Positions 35,831 through 47,280 of a stretch of 64,000 nucleotides of DNA are shown here, piece by piece. Numbering within the stretch: position 1 is the stretch's first letter; the number at the start of each line of letters is the position of its first letter. The stretch spans positions 9,357,501 to 9,421,500 of the forward strand of contig NC_134704.1 of the NCBI RefSeq assembly GCF_043290135.1, given 5' to 3'. A model generated the notes under the pieces. That model was not told where the DNA came from, ran no database searches, and saw nothing but the letters and a program-made list of their open reading frames with translations. Position numbers and translations under genes: made by a program. Origin of the DNA: Rhipicephalus microplus (lineage: Eukaryota; Arthropoda; Arachnida; Ixodida; Ixodidae).

Positions 35831-37016
35831 CAACATATTTATGGGAAAGCTAGAATCTGAATTTCTTGCACGAAGTTCCTTGAAACCAATGTTATACAGA
35901 AGATACATAGACGACATCTTTTTTATTTGGACCCACAGCGAGAACGAACTTCTCAGCTTTATCGACACTTACAATGCTGTACATCCGAACATACACTTCG
36001 CACACACATACTCGCAAGTTACCGTAAATTTTCTTGATGTTACCTTAACGATAGAAGAAGAGAAGCTCTCTACAACCCTATATTGCAAACCAACAGATTG
36101 ACAACCATACCTCCATTACCAAAGCGATCACCCACGCCACTGTAAAAACAGTATTCCATACAGCCAGGCTCACCAGTTTAAGCGAATCTGCTCTAGAGAC
36201 GCTGACTTTGACAGGAGCTCACAGAGGCTAAAACTTATGCTCGAGAAACAAAAATAACCCCCACATGTAATTAATGACGCTATTCAAAAAGCGAGAAAAC
36301 TGAAGCGTAAAGACTTACTTATGAAGCGACCACCACGAGAAGACCCACAATGAACAAACCTCTGCTTGACTTACAGCACGAACTTCCCCAATGTAAACAA
36401 AATCCTTAAACGACATTATAACATTCTGGAACAAAGTGAACGTCTGAAACGCGCATTCCCATCCGCTCCAGGCGTCGTTTACCGACGACCACGTAACCTC
36501 AAAGACACCCTTGTCCACTCTCAAATTAACACATCACCCCCCAATAATTCATGCCGCCCTTGTTTAAAGCCATGATGTCTTGTATGTAAGGCGATGCGAG
36601 AAACAGACAAAGCAACCAGCACGCAATCCAAGTTTTCGATTAACATACGAGGAAACCTAACATGCGATTCCTCTAATGTGGTATACCTACTCGAATGCAA
36701 CGTGTGTGGTATGCAGTACATCAGACAAACAGAAACACCATTTAGGATTCGCTTCAATAATCACAGAGCCCATGCGAAATCAGCCCCAAGTCTACCTCTA
36801 TCAAAACATCTCAATCTTCCCGACCATGCATTCGACAAACTATCAGTAACGCTCTTAGAGACGGGGTTTAAATCAAATCGAGAACGTGAACAACGAGAGT
36901 CATACCTTATCCACCGATTTAACACCCTCGATAGAGGAATAAATGAGAATCCTGGTACACTTGCAGCAATTAAAGTATTAGAAAACAATAACGGCAACAA
37001 TGAAAATAGTAACTGA
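35831..37016 (+). pseudogene. Penelope-like element RT (C-terminal part) and GIY-YIG endonuclease
   Basis: A single plus-strand frame (phase of 35841) covers about 392 codons with four stops (36099 TGA, 36255 TAA, 36351 TGA, 36573 TGA) and no frameshift. It begins in the reverse transcriptase at an NIFMGKLE-like helix, then shows catalytic motif C as YRRYIDDIFFIW. A thumb/connector region follows, then a CX2C..CX2C finger (with the 36573 stop between the two halves), and then the GIY-YIG endonuclease starting NVVYLLECNVCGMQYI. The second half of the signature reads YIRQT where YIGQT is usual, so the key glycine is lost. RT plus GIY-YIG in this order is diagnostic of Penelope-like elements. 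The upstream RT motifs are missing (5' truncation), so the copy is dead. Confidence 0.9.
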
Positions 37017-37357
37017 GTTCACGGCACTGCAGCTGCGAAGGGCACTGGACAACCCAAAAGAACTCCAAGTGTAACTACTCTTCCTAAGCGCAGCTGTCGT
37101 CTGTTTTCTGTTTTATTTCACTACCCAATCAACTCTGCCATGCATGACATGCCCAACAGCAACCCTGTGCACAGCCGGGAGGCCCCCACTACTCGCGTGA
37201 TCCAGAAGCGGGCAAGGAATTCACATTGAACCCGCTTACACAGCCTACCGCAATACGGGTTACCCCTCTTTCTACGACGAAATGTTGACAGGGCGCGGAG
37301 TAGTTAAAGGCTTAGAACTTCCTAAAAAAGCTCTTTTTTGCCCCACACCGAACCGCC
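37017..37357 (+). mobile_element. Penelope-like element 3' untranslated region
   Basis: Sequence between the endonuclease end and the right terminal repeat, without coding features. Similarity to the left arm begins only after about 37357. Confidence 0.6.
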
Positions 37358-37758
37358 AGTGCCAGGAGGGGCCGTCTGATCGGGAGGAATGCGTTAGTGA
37401 ACGGAAGCATACACAGACCGCTGACATCAGAAAGGTGAAGGGGAGAAGGGGGAGAGAGATGAAGGGGGAAGTGGAGGGAAGAGTGGAGGGGGGAAGTGGA
37501 GGGAAGAGTGGAAGGGGGGCACCCGAGGGGCGTCCACCGTATATTATTTTTCTCTTCTTCTCTTTTTCCTTCTTTTCTTTCCTTTTTCTTTTTTTCTTTT
37601 CTGTCTTTTTTTCTTCTTTCCTTGCCCTCCGATTCGAGATTGTATAAAGCTGAGCACCAACAAACTCTATCTTTAATCCTGATGAAGGCCAGACTCTAGG
37701 CCGAAACGTCGAAATAAACCACGTTGTGACCGCTCACGGAGGATCTACTGGACTATAT
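37358..37758 (+). mobile_element. Penelope-like element, right terminal repeat
   Basis: The sense-oriented copy of the ~400-bp terminal repeat (see 35413-35830). It includes a G-rich tract at 37440-37520, a pyrimidine-rich tract at 37545-37625 and a hammerhead-like motif at 37665-37720. It ends close to GGATCTACTGGACTATAT. Confidence 0.85.
37665..37722 (+). ncRNA. hammerhead-ribozyme-like motif, right repeat
   Basis: CTGATGA (37679-37685) is followed by GGCC-AGACTCTA-GGCC (a 4-bp stem with 8-nt loop), then GAAAC and GTC (37703-37710), the order of a hammerhead core with a very short stem III. Flanks can pair only partly (ATC with GA next to the core, then TT with AA after an internal loop). 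One extra A lies between the core and stem II. Hammerhead motifs in Penelope-like terminal repeats are published; activity of this copy is inference. Confidence 0.6.
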
Positions 37759-37790
37759 GCAACGCTACGGCTACTTAACCACCATGCCTG

Positions 37791-37897
<107 letters not shown>

Positions 37898-37914
37898 GTG
37901 GCTAGTCAACGGTT

Positions 37915-38400
37915 GTGCGGCGGGAGCAGTCAGTTTTAGGGGCGAAGCTCCTCTCAGGCAAACCTTGTATCGCGTCACCCGTAACCGAAAAGAGAGACGA
38001 GAAGGAAAAAAGAAGGCGTTCTCGTCTCATTTCTTAAGATGCCGTTACTCTGCCGCTACTCATCGATTGGCTGCTGCGCACGCTCTGCCTTAGTGTCTCT
38101 TAGTCTCTAGATCGTTGCCGTACGTGTCGGATTGTTGGTGGAATATGGACAAAGCAGAGTGGCGGGTGCGTTGAAGACGCTTGCGCTCGGCCTCCTTGGC
38201 CGGTGTCTCGTCGGTGTTACCCACGCGCCACCTGCTATCTCGAACGTGATCGCACGCATGGACGCATGCATGGACAGACAGAGACGTGGACGGATGGACA
38301 GACAGACGCACGTAGAGGCAAGCAAAGACATATGAACGGACAGTCGGAAGCACGGGCACTTCGCCCCACTGATCATCATTAACTCCGTGGATATGCTGCT
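37915..38400. repeat. dispersed repeat with GGGGCGAAGCTCCTC and GGACGGATGGACAGAC motifs
   Basis: Starts with GGTTGTGCGGCGGGAGCAGT and TTAGGGGCGAAGCTCCTC and ends with CACTTCGCCCCACTGATCAT. Between lies a run of ATGGACAGACAGA-type repeats. I recognise this pattern as frequent in tick DNA but cannot name the element. Frames on both strands are by-products. Confidence 0.45.
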
Positions 38401-41400
38401 ATTTTTTTCGAATCAAGAAACTCGCTTGCAGACGCCTCCTGCATCAGAGTTGCGGAGCAAGAGGAGGGAATGTAGTAGAGGAGAAAGATTAGGAGAGATG
38501 TGAATATGTAAGGGGGGAGCAGGGTGACACAGAAAGTTGTCTTATTCACAGTGTCAGTACATTCGGACGAATTGAAATGCACCGAGCTGAAATAACTAAA
38601 CACGCGCACGCGAACACTGGAAAGCGATCGTCGCGTTCGGCGTGCCTATTTCAGATCAAACAAGGTAACACAGCCTTCGAAATAAAAGAAAGCGGGGCCA
38701 CTGCAGTGCAAGTCTCTAAAATCTCGTCACGTTCGTAGCACGAACAGCGACAAAAACGGCTCCATGGCGTGGAAACGGGAAAAGAGCGAGATAGGACTAC
38801 AAGCAGATGGGAAGTATAAGCAAGCCAGCAAGAAATTCCAGACACGATCTCTTTCTGCCGCCTAGTGGCATGGACGTACGTGCAACCTAGATTTGGGACC
38901 TGATGGGCTTTTGCGAGACCCTGTCTGCTTATTATTTCGACGATGTTCCTTCATCGTGCCGTCTGTGTGGTCGCCCGTGAAACATTTTGTTTGCGGCCTC
39001 CCATGGCGAGGAAGCTTCGGGCTGCAGTTAGACCTACTCTGAGTCACGTCCGGCTAATGCGGTCCCCAAGGGTAATCTCGAGCGCTTAGTGCACATTACG
39101 AAATGGAGTTTAGTAATGTAGCTCCCCTTGAGGAAAAAGGAAGAGGGGATAACGCAGTATGTGTGTGTTCTCGTGCGCTCATACCCTGAATAACTTTTTT
39201 TTTTTCAAAGAAGTGAAGCGTTACTTGTTGTGTTAGAATAAGATCGCATACATCATAAAATATTCATAGCCGTGTAGACCATGACATAACTTCAATACAA
39301 AGACCAACACTGAATGCAATGATTTTCCGAAATTCTGAAACTAAAGCCTTAAAACATTACACTTCAGCTGCGCAAGGGAATCAAGAAGCTCTAAAACATT
39401 TGCAGAAGACGCGGCGCATGATTTGCCTCTGAAAGACGAAAGATTTCGGATGTGGAGCGACGATGGAATGTTCGGTTGGTCTCCGTGCACATGCTGCTGG
39501 AGCACTGCGTCCCTATCAATCGTCGGCCAACCAAGAAGTTAAAGCGCTGTTGCGTTTTTAAAAACTACGGGCCTTCGTGTACGTCTCTAACTATTGTGCA
39601 GTGCCAGTGCTACATTTTTTCAACCAATTCCTTTCTGTTTTAAGTGCGAATGCACTTTATAAGCGACCCTGAATCCGCCGTCCGCGGTGCACCTCCTCCT
39701 CTTCCCTAGCAACGGCGCGAAGGGCGGAGAGGAGCGTCTTTAGCAACGGCGCAGCGACGTCACACACCACGTGATTGCGCTTGTAGTTAACCTATGTCTG
39801 CATTTATGATATTTAGCGCATTGCTGTACAACTTAGTTTAATTCATTTACTGTTTTATGTATTCTGCTGTAACCCCCCCCCCCTCCTTTCCTGCCTTGAT
39901 TCTGTTTGAGATTGGCAGTATTTCTAAATAAGAAAAATAAAAATGTCAAGCAAAATGACGCCTGTTTTAAGAAACGATTCCCTTTTAGCTTTGAATAAAA
40001 GTGCGTGCCTTACGTGGAGAAAAGTTAAAACTAATTAGCAGGTTTTCCAATACACCGTTTATTAAAATTTTCTCCACAAACAAAATTCATCCAGAATGAG
40101 AACTAATTAATTTCTGCAGGCTACACTTGCAGATGTTGCGAATATACTTAAATTTCATTTTTGAAAGTGTGGTTATCGGATGCGAATATTTTCCCCAGAT
40201 ATTATCCCTAAGGAATAAATTCACGAGCAAGAAGAATTACGTTGGCGTCCTGATTGGCTAACAGGAGGCCGCGTGAGGGACCATTCGGGTGATACATTTC
40301 ACATAGGTTATTAAATCATCAGCGGAAAGCAGTCTTGATCTGCTTTTCACGACACAACTTCATTTTAACTTTTCTGCATTGGTAAATTGTGCATGACAAC
40401 TTAGATAGCATGTAAATCAGCCGTATTTTCCACTCTCGTTTGCAACAATGTTTTCACCTGACCATCACCTATTCTGTCTAACTTAACTAAAATGTCAGAC
40501 GAAAAACTGAATGGTTTGTTAGTTTATGAACGCACGAAATCATGTGTTTTTTCAAAGAGCAGCAGTATGACGTGGCTGTAAGTAATACGTTTTGCCGATC
40601 TCTAACAACACTTTATTTTGCATCTCCTCTACTCAACATGCATTTAATTCAAAGTATAATCGAATATACCATTTGATGGCAAGTAAGTATGAAATGTGTC
40701 CAACATTACATAAAATTACAAAAAGGAGGCATGTGCGTGGTATATGCGTGTTATATGCGTGTTTCATTTACTTTAGCAGAAGGCATCTTCACATATGTAG
40801 AAACCTGATTACGGCCGTAATTATAATAATTAAAGCAGTCAACGTTTTACACAATGTAAATGGCCGATGGAGTTCAAAGTGTGAATCAAAGCCCTTCCTA
40901 CAGATAGTCCATAGTCACTTTAAAATTTTGAAAAGGTGGCCACTGATAATCACGTCTTAACTTACATACCAGCTCACATAATCACATCTTAACTCCGCTG
41001 TGATAAACACATCGGAGCGAATAAATCTGCCTAATTAGGTTGGCGAAATCGAAACGGGTGCACCGAACAGCGCTTCTACTATTCTCTTCAACAACGCACT
41101 CAATGACGACACTGCTTTCCTCGCTGTTATCAACCGCCAATTTAGAGACTTCGCTTCGTGGCCGCTTATCGACGTTCGCTTATTATTTACGGCCAATGCG
41201 AAGGAAACAATGACGTCTTCGAAGGCGTTGTCGAAGTGAATGGTAGAGGCACTGCTTTGTGTGTCGATTTTAGTTTTGCCAGCTAAATTAAGCAGATTTC
41301 ATTGATCCACGATGATTACCAGCTGCCGCCTATCCAAAAGCTTTAAGAGGCTATGAACCATTCGTAGGAAGTACTTGAATTCGCCCATTTCAATCGACCA

Positions 41401-41838
41401 GATATTTTCACGGGTTCAAATGCTAACTGTTTTAATTTCTTTAATGACTGTTGTACATAATTTTCACACACATCTGATGATGCATTTTGTCAAAGTAAAA
41501 GGAATGCTGCAGGTAGGATGCAGATGCCTTCTTTCTGCAATTTTAAAATACAATTGAACACATTTCTTGAAATATCCTATATAGCGATATAGCACAGCCA
41601 AGGAAATTAAAACGAGGCCTCGATCAGTGCCTATAGTTATCTGCAACATGGAGAATAGCCAGACACTTCGACCATTCTTTCAAGAAAATAGCAGCGCTTT
41701 GATTTCTTCCATCTTGCCGAGTTCCGCATATATAAATAGATGTAAGTGAACAATTTCCTGATATTATTAATGAAAATTAACAAAAATGATGCCAAGAAAA
41801 GTATAGGGTATTATAGTAGTAATATAATGTAAATGCGT
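38401..41838. other. interval without a recognised gene
   Basis: A GC-rich block at 39640-39790 (GCACTTTATAAGCGACCCTG onward) may be an old repeat, and a C-run lies at 39873. No coding frame that I would defend. Confidence 0.4.
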
Positions 41839-41839
41839 A

Positions 41840-42005
41840 GAAAGAAAAGTAGACGAAAAGATAACTTGCCGCCGGCTGATACCGAACGGGCGACCTTCAA
41901 ATAACGCGTCCGATGCTCTACCCAATGAGATACAGCGGTAGCTACATTACCGCCCAATTTATAAAGGTTGTATGTGCATCTTAAACGCAGGAGTGTTAGT
42001 CATTG
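41840..42005 (-). mobile_element. second tRNA-derived SINE family, antisense copy
   Basis: On the minus strand a tRNA-like head, CCGCTGTATCTCATTGGGTA with GAGCATCGGACGCG (A box and anticodon arm) and AAGGTCGCCCGTTCGGTATC (B box), runs into GCCGGCGGCAAGTTATCTTT and an A/T tail. It is preceded by an ACTAACACTCCTGCGTTTAA leader. A relative lies at 49342-49470. The 3' acceptor side does not pair, so it is not a tRNA gene. Confidence 0.65.
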
Positions 42006-42420
42006 CATTTATACATGGGGATGTCAGAAATCATATACTGTCATCATCCGGACATGTAACTCAAGCAAAACTACTCAACAGTTTGGGCTGTGCAACAGGT
42101 GTTCAGCTGCCTACGTGCTGCAATCACCAGAAATGTGGGATAGCACGTTTTCAAACGTTCAGGGCCCCAGAAACGTATCTATAGGTGTTGACATAGGAGC
42201 ACGGCTACGCGGTGTCGCGAAGTGCACTTGCAGATCGCACATCACGCTTCACATGATATGATATATTGTAAGATTTACGCTCGGTTACTACATCAACAAA
42301 ACAACACGCCGTCGACCTCAAACGTGGAGTTGGTTCCCGATTTTATAAACGAAATTAGCGAAGGTATGAACTTCTCGCGACTACGCAGCCGGTACTGACC
42401 TGCAGCATAGCTGGGAAACA

Positions 42421-42510
42421 ACAAAGCACAAGGAAGATGTACAGGATGAACACAATTGCTATCTTTCGACGAAAAAGATAGCGCTTGTGTTCATCCTGCA
42501 CTTCTTTGTC
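42421..42510. repeat. 90-bp hairpin repeat
   Basis: Arms 42421-42466 and 42474-42509 pair almost end to end (ACAAAGCACAAGGAAG with CTTCTTTGT, GATGAACACAA with TTGTGTTCATC, GCTATCTTT with AAAGATAGC) around a 7-nt loop. Similar in design to the 22.8 kb insertion but different in sequence. No clear target duplication. Confidence 0.7.
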
Positions 42511-43948
42511 CTAGTGTGTTCACACGCCATGCTGTAGGCCAGTTTAGGATTAGCCAACAAGCCTGTACCGGTTCCCTTAGTGCCGCCAATGCTCACCCAC
42601 TTTCTGTATTTGGCAGTCGATTTTGCCGCGGCTCGTACTGCAAACCATGTTTCTCATCTGCAGTGGGGACGCAGTCACTGAATGCGTGACAAACCTCACG
42701 TCTCCAACATGGTATGCACAGTTTTAGCAAGACGGGGCCAAAGCTGCGATAGGCCGGTTCACAGAAGACAGTGACGACTGCGAGGACCGACTGCGGCTCT
42801 GGCTCTGCGCTGCGTTGGCCCTGGCGTTGATGAAACGGCAACCAACTCCCAGTACGCTAGACACTGCTTAACGCCACAGGGATGGTACCGCATACGAGGG
42901 CGCAGAAGAAGGGTGCGCTCACTCAGAGGGACGTGTCTCGCTTTCGTATTCTCCCTCTCAGCAGAAGCGTGCAGCAGTATAGAAGCGACGTCCAGACTGT
43001 ATAGCTAGGGCACAAAATCAGCGGCACCGCTTGCACATATGAGAACCACCAAGTACGGTTAATGTACATTTACGTGAAATATGTGCTATGTACGAAGTTA
43101 GTGCACAGTGACTAACTACCTCCTACTTTTCTGAACGTGTTTCTCATACACGATTGTATATAAAACAATAGCTAAAATACTGCACAGAATTTAGTCGAGC
43201 ACTGGAGTTTGCTCTGCTCAGTGTCATCAATCATTTTGGCTTCCCGAATTCGAAAACAACGAAGAAACCGAGCATGCAACCTCCATAGAATCGGTGACAC
43301 GGAGAAAGTTCTTTCTTCGATCGTGACCGACGTGCCATGCTGCCGCTACTCCGAATGTATGTAAACAGTTTGTTTTTGTTTTACTATTTCCCCCCATTTC
43401 AATACATGCGGCTGGTCTTTTCACTTCACGGGCACTGCACTCAGATGTACGTGTAGACGATATCGCCGCTCTTTTAGACGGCGATGTGATGCTTCGTGCC
43501 AAAATAATACAACCTTTGTCTAAAAGAGCTTTTCTTATAGGCTTCGAACAGCTCACAGTGTGTGAATATGGGCGCAGCTTTAGGCTTATAAACTAAGTTT
43601 GCAAGCGTAGATATACAAATGAACAAAAGCGAGAAAAGGCCTTAATTTGCGCTATATGACAAACCAGCGTAATTTATCATGTAATTCACAATCCTCTCAG
43701 CCTATAAACGCCACTTTTTATGAGCTACAATTGTATATTTAGATAATATTTTTTTATATTGCACTAGCGAGAGTGACGTTAGCATGGACAAAATTATGAA
43801 CAGCGTTTGTGAGATATCGAGCAGCCGGCAATCCAATCTTCAAATCCTTTTTTATCGAAACTTTATGCAGCTGTCACACACGAAGAACGTGTTACTCACT
43901 GAATTGTGACTGGTGATTAAATGCCTAAAACCAGGAACATCACTAATA
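42511..43948. other. interval without a recognised gene
   Basis: A moderately GC-rich start (42590-42960) and an AT-rich remainder, with no defended coding frame. Confidence 0.4.
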
Positions 43949-44185
43949 GTTTTTTTTTATTTTACAGAGTACTGCGGTCGAAAGACCAAGCAGAGGGGCA
44001 TAATAAAAAGTGATTCACAATGTAACTTAAATAAAAAGAAAGTTCAAGCAATAAAAACATGTTAACGCACTAGAACACAGGATAACATTTGAACAAAGTT
44101 AAATGGCAGCAAGAAATTGCAAATTGCAACCGGAGAAGGCAAATCAAGTACAACGTGAGACAGTCTGAGATCTTGAGGTGTATGG

Positions 44186-46032
44186 TTAAAAACAGAAAGA
44201 TACATAGTTATCGAAGTCAGGATTTTCATTGTCACAGAATGCTTCAAAAGGTAACGCGTACCAATCATTGATCGTCCGAGGAAAGAACGAGTTCATGAAA
44301 AGATTAGTACATGCGAAGTAAGGTTCAAGAGTGTAACTGTAAGTATGTCGAGTCTGTCTTGAGATTCGATTTCTTATATAAGTTTCTGGGCAAATGTTAA
44401 ATTTACGGAAATAAAGTGAGTGTAGAAATTTCAGCCGGGCAACAGCTCTTCGGTATTGTAAAGTAGGGATACCATTAATGGCCATGATCGTTGTTGGCGA
44501 GTCATTTCTGTGGTAGGCATTAAAGATAAAGCGAGCCACCTTTCGCTGCACCATCTCATGCTTTTCAACATCTATCTTTATATGTGGGTCTTAAACGACA
44601 CTAGCATAATCTAACTTTGGTCTTATAAAAGCATTGTAGGCCAAGATTTTAATTTCTGAGGGCGCTGTTTTTAATTTGTGTCTCAAAAAGCCGACCTTTC
44701 TAGAAGCAGATGAGCGTGTTTATTAATGTGGCTTGACCATGTTAGGTGGCTTGTAATTGTGACGCCCAAATATTTATAATCGTTAACCTCAGTCAATGGA
44801 CAGTTGTTGAGAGAATACGTATAATTAAAACGGTGTTTCTTAGTTGTTATATGCATGACAACTGATTTATCGCTATTTAATTTCATTGACCAATCATCAC
44901 ACCACTTAGAAATGGCACAAAGGTTGGATTGCAGGCATTTGTGGTCATTCGGAGCAGTAACCGTTTTAAAAAGTATGCAGTCATCTGCAAAAAGCTTTAT
45001 GTGGACTTGTGATGTGTCTATTGATTTAACAATGTCTTTATATACACTAGAAACAGAATAGGTCCCAAAACACTACCTTGAGGAACTCCGGATGATACTG
45101 GTAGAAGACCAGACATGCAGTCATTTACTTTAACATACTGCTTGCGATTGTGAAGGTAAGAAAAGATCCAGTCAATGAGGTTAACAGGTAGACCTAGAAT
45201 ATGTAATTTAGAAATTAGTTTGCTATGCGTGACAAAATCAAAGGCTTTACTAAAATCTAAAAAAAATAGCATCAATTTGATTCCCCGTATCAAGCGACGA
45301 CGTAAACTCATAAATTGTTGTAACTAGCTGCGTTGTGGTCGATAATTTTTTCCTAAATCCGCGCTGAAATGGCGACAGCAGGCGGTTTTCTTCAAGAAAT
45401 GCAGTGATGTAATGTGCGACTATGTGTTATAATAGCTTACATGACGTACACGTTAAGGAAATAGGCCTGTAGTTTGCAATGTTTAAACGATCCCCTTTCT
45501 TAAACACCGGTACTACACGTGACATGCGCCAGTCATCAGGAATGAAGGAATTTTCCAAGGAGAGGCGAAAAACGTTTGTTAAAATGTGCGCAACGGGTTC
45601 GGCATATTTACAAAAAAATGTGTTAGAGATATTATTTGGACCAGCTGAAGATTTATTTTTCAGGTTAAGCAGCAAAGAAAATATACCCTGATTGATATGT
45701 GGGGTTTAACGTCCCAAAACCACTATATGATTATGAGAGACGCCGTAGTGGAGGGCTCCGAAAATTTAGACCACCTGGGGTTCTATAACGTGCACCCAAA
45801 TCTGAGCCCACGGGCCAAAGAAAATATACCCTCACAAGTTTTGAACTCGGAAGACATGGTTGTCTTGTGGTGATTCTTGTTGGGGAGCAGAAAATACGGA
45901 GCAGAAGTATCTGTTAAACTGATCAGCGACAACCGACGCATCATTTACAATGAAACCATCAACAGTTATTTGACTGGGCGTTGCATCCGTTTGTTCTAAA
46001 TATCGCCAGAATTTTTCAGGGCTTTTTGTCAA
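44186..46032 (-). pseudogene. LINE reverse transcriptase, interrupted by a SINE
   Basis: The RT is spread over several frames: 46032-45832 (the WRYLEQTD linker region), then the SINE at 45690-45815, then 45675-45427 (KNKSSAGPNNIS, VPVFKKGD, NYRPISLT). After that 45311-45018 carries FLDFSKAFDFV and SGVPQGSVLGPILF, the catalytic FADD lies at 44980-44991 in a shifted frame, and 44886-44683 and 44554-44186 hold the thumb and C-terminal HRNDSPTT region. All main RT blocks are in order, so it was once complete; frameshifts lie between 45427 and 45311, near 45018 and near 44683. Confidence 0.9.
45690..45815 (-). mobile_element. 5'-truncated Ruka-type SINE inside the LINE RT
   Basis: Antisense SINE 3' part (TGTGGGGTTTAACGTCCC, GAGAGACGCCGTAGTGGAGG, ending at GAGCCCACGGG) without the tRNA head. 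It is flanked by a perfect 17-bp duplication, CAAAGAAAATATACCCT at 45673-45689 and 45816-45832. The insertion is younger than the LINE. Confidence 0.92.
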
Positions 46033-46060
46033 AGGTTTAGGTAATGAATAAGGGAAAGAC

Positions 46061-46960
46061 CTAATTTTTGCGTCGGAAAGTTTGGGAGCAAGGCTTACTT
46101 AATTTAGATATCTCACTAACTGTTTTTTTTTGTTTTTTGGCTCGTTTTAGCCTACAGTGTAAAGGAATTATTTCTCTTGTCATCCTCGGGTTATTTTTGT
46201 TAGTGCGAACATATTTGGAGGGGACAAATTTTTCAATGCAGTAATAAATAGTTTCTTTCAGAGCATCCCAGAGAGATGTGACGCAGCCTGGCATGTTATC
46301 ACAAAATTTCCAAAAACAGTCAAGTATTGCATGGTCATTGGTTTTAGCGAAATCTTTTATTGACTTTTTTCCTTGTTTTTTGTGCAACTTCGCATCACCA
46401 AGCGCAAAGGAAAGGTACACCGCCTTGTGGTCCGACACACCGTCAACCACATCCACAGAGTTTGTAGAAATATCATTACTAATAAAAATTAAATCTATTA
46501 CCGAACGGGCACTTCCCGCTTCTCTTGTGTACTCGGTAAAAGTTTGTTTTAGGTCACACATAATTATAATATTCACAAGAAGGTTTATGTACACATCGAA
46601 AAAGGAAACGGGGTCACGCCAATAAATGCACGGAATATTAAAATCACCGGTGAGTATCACCCTGTTGTTCGAAAACTCAGCCATATGATCGCACAGTTTG
46701 GAAATGTATTCGGGGGAAGCTGATGGATGCCTGTACACAGCACACACGATAAAGATATGGCCCCAGCAGTTTACTCTGAGGAACAAACTTTCATGACCAT
46801 CGATTTGGTTTATAACAACACCTGTCAATGGATGCCGTAAAATAATGACTACGCCGCCGCCCCTACTTGGCCGATCACAACAAAAAATGCTATAGTTTGG
46901 CGGTATTCAAGCGCAATCACAAACGTTGTCATTTAACCAGGTTTCCGTGATCACTGTTAT
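46061..46960 (-). pseudogene. LINE APE-type endonuclease
   Basis: The segment starts with VITETWLND (catalytic ETW, near 46937-46945), a TGA a few codons later, and an SRGGGVVI block. A clean frame from 46828 to 46061 follows with GDFNIPCIYWRDP and the catalytic SDHKAVYLSF. The endonuclease nicks target DNA to prime reverse transcription. The basic linker after it leads towards the RT. Confidence 0.85.
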
Positions 46961-47280
46961 GTGTGGATTATGTTAAGAAGCAACAGTTCAAGTTCGCCAA
47001 TTTTATTTACAAGGCTCCGAGCATTAAAATTTAGTTTCTTGATATATTTTGCCTCTGCACGCGTTGTACGTCCACGAGTGGCGTCCCGCTGCTTTGGAAG
47101 TGCTACACATTCCTTTCTGGTATCATCCCATACAAAGATGGTATCATCAATTTTCAACTTATTATGCAAAAGAGATACGCGCTTCTTATTCACTCGGTCA
47201 ACTTTGGCGCTATCCCAAAGAAGCTTGTGCACGCGCAGTGGTTCATAACTGTAGTCATTTTGAAGGAAAATGTTTGTCAC
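46957..47280 (-). pseudogene. LINE ORF1 C-terminus running directly into the endonuclease start
   Basis: A 107-codon frame with no stop, one frame shifted from the ORF1 segment before it. It begins with the ORF1 C-terminal pattern (RVSLLHNKLKIDDTIFVWDD) and continues without a stop or new start into KKLNFNARSLVNKIGELELL, which is the first strand of the APE endonuclease. ORF1 and endonuclease thus appear fused in one reading frame in the parent element. Frameshifts at both ends limit certainty. Confidence 0.65.

Noticed and set aside
35510..35860. Lys-rich frame KKGKKKKKEKGKK
   Set aside because: Purine-rich tract inside the Penelope-like terminal repeat, mirrored in the right arm as Phe/Ser-rich frames.
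41905..41950. Possible tRNA gene on the minus strand
   Set aside because: A and B boxes present but no closed acceptor stem, and a second dispersed copy exists at 49.4 kb, so it is a SINE.
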